Of a stretch of 13,243 bases of DNA, positions 12,588 through 13,243 are shown in pieces. Source of the DNA: Sandaracinaceae bacterium (lineage in GTDB: Bacteria; Myxococcota_A; Polyangia; Polyangiales; Houyiibacteriaceae). Each line of letters starts with the position of its first letter. Position 1 is the first letter of the stretch. The stretch covers positions 1 to 13,243 of the forward strand of contig JAAZAH010000227.1 of the NCBI GenBank assembly GCA_012514415.1, written 5' to 3'. The notes under the pieces were generated by a model. The model ran no database searches. It was not told where the DNA came from and was given only the letters and a program-made list of their open reading frames with translations. The position numbers were made by a program, and so were the translations under genes.

Positions 12588-13235
12588 GTGCAAGCGCGGC
12601 GCGTCGGGAAGGTTTCGCTCTTCGTCGTCGCCGCGCTCGTCGCGTCCTGCGCGGCGCCGGTGGTGAGCTTCGAGCCGCGAAGTCGGACGTTTACCCCGGA
12701 CGATTATTGGCGTGTCTATGAGCGATGGACGCGGGAGGAACGCGCGTTCGCGTGGGGAAAGCTGAGCGATGTGCTCAGCGTGACGGCGACGTTTGAGTCG
12801 TGGGAGTTCCGGACGGCTTATCTTGTGCGATATGCGCACGATCATGGACTTACGCTGGACGAGCGCGACGAGCTCCTCGCAGCTTCTCTCGAGGATGCAC
12901 GTGAATACCATCGCTTCTTTGTCACGCTCGTCGGACCAAACTTTCGGGAGAGCGACCTAACGAGTCGACGCGCAGCCTTTCGCGTGCTGCTCGTGGATGA
13001 CGATGAGCGGATGACACCGCCTGCGCGTATCGAGAAGGTGCATCGTGCGAGCCCCGCGGAGCGCATTTACTTTCCGAGCATCACCTCCCAGCGGATGACA
13101 TTCCGGATCGCGTTTCCGGCTGTGCGCGAAGACGGCACCCCGACCATTGCGCCTGACGCGGCGCGCATCCGACTTCGGTTCACCGGGGCCGAAGGGCGGG
13201 TGGACCTCGAGTGGTTGGCTGCGGACCCAGGTTGA
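12588..13235 (+). CDS. predicted lipoprotein of unknown function
   Basis: The 215-residue product begins at a GTG that directly abuts the pyrE TGA. Residues 1-20 form a lipoprotein signal: a basic start (QARRVGK), a hydrophobic core (VSLFVVAALV) and a lipobox LVASC with the acylated Cys21. It should be exported and anchored in the inner or outer membrane. The mature part is mixed charged. It has FTPDDYWRVYERWTREERAF near the front (about 35-54), FESWEFRTAYLVRYAHDHGL in the middle, EYHRFFVTLVGPNF, and a beta-rich C-terminal half (RAAFRVLLVDDDERMTPP, RMTFRIAFPAV, IRLRFTGAEGRVDLEW) that could be a sandwich domain. I do not recognise the family. No alternative start with a better ribosome site is visible; coupling to pyrE likely starts translation. 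Eight bases after its stop codon the window ends in GCGAGGA, perhaps the ribosome site of another gene. Confidence 0.85.
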   Translation: MQARRVGKVSLFVVAALVASCAAPVVSFEPRSRTFTPDDYWRVYERWTREERAFAWGKLSDVLSVTATFESWEFRTAYLVRYAHDHGLTLDERDELLAASLEDAREYHRFFVTLVGPNFRESDLTSRRAAFRVLLVDDDERMTPPARIEKVHRASPAERIYFPSITSQRMTFRIAFPAVREDGTPTIAPDAARIRLRFTGAEGRVDLEWLAADPG

Positions 13236-13243
13236 CGCGAGGA

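Noticed and set aside
1..13243. CRISPR array, insertion sequence, phage or defence genes
   Set aside because: No spaced direct repeats, transposase or integrase motifs, or known defence domains were found on either strand.

Overview
This GC-rich, gene-dense chromosomal window most resembles a Myxococcota / former Deltaproteobacteria genome (possibly Bradymonadia-like). That placement is inferred from the gene set: a bactofilin, an IHF-beta-type DNA-binding protein, a plant/proteobacterial-type glutamate-cysteine ligase, a Pro/Ala-rich membrane-anchored HEAT-repeat protein, and paired acyl-CoA dehydrogenases otherwise familiar from mycobacteria. I see no transposase, integrase, CRISPR array, tRNA, rRNA or phage gene, and nothing in base composition suggests recent transfer.

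Left part, mostly minus strand (265-8167). After the tail of an unrecognised plus-strand gene (1-230) come five minus-strand genes. In transcription order they are a 978-residue membrane-anchored HEAT-repeat protein (8167-5231), a nitronate monooxygenase-like flavoprotein (5068-3956), an acyl-CoA dehydrogenase pair homologous to mycobacterial FadE24 and FadE23 (3799-2486 and 2472-1249, 13 bp apart), and an alpha/beta hydrolase (1134-265). A strong hairpin at 5154-5187 separates the HEAT gene from the flavoprotein. The FadE24-like gene has a candidate operator palindrome and a possible -10 element in front of it. The FadE pair looks like a heteromeric dehydrogenase: only the FadE23-like partner keeps the catalytic glutamate and a normal FAD-contact motif.

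Right part, plus strand (8370-13243). A clear sigma70-type promoter drives ihfB, followed at once by tyrS and then by gshA, which encodes a glutamate-cysteine ligase with no cysteine residues. After about 210 bp comes a tightly coupled trio: bactofilin, pyrE (ATGA overlap) and a lipoprotein of unknown function (its GTG abuts the pyrE stop codon). A purine-rich GCGAGGA at the right edge suggests another gene follows.

Functionally the window combines housekeeping genes (translation, chromosome architecture, glutathione and pyrimidine synthesis) with lipid oxidation and cell-envelope or cytoskeleton genes. I do not see a multi-gene system of an obviously new kind. The most interesting points are the asymmetric FadE pair, the HEAT-repeat membrane protein, and the coupling of a bactofilin, pyrE and an orphan lipoprotein.
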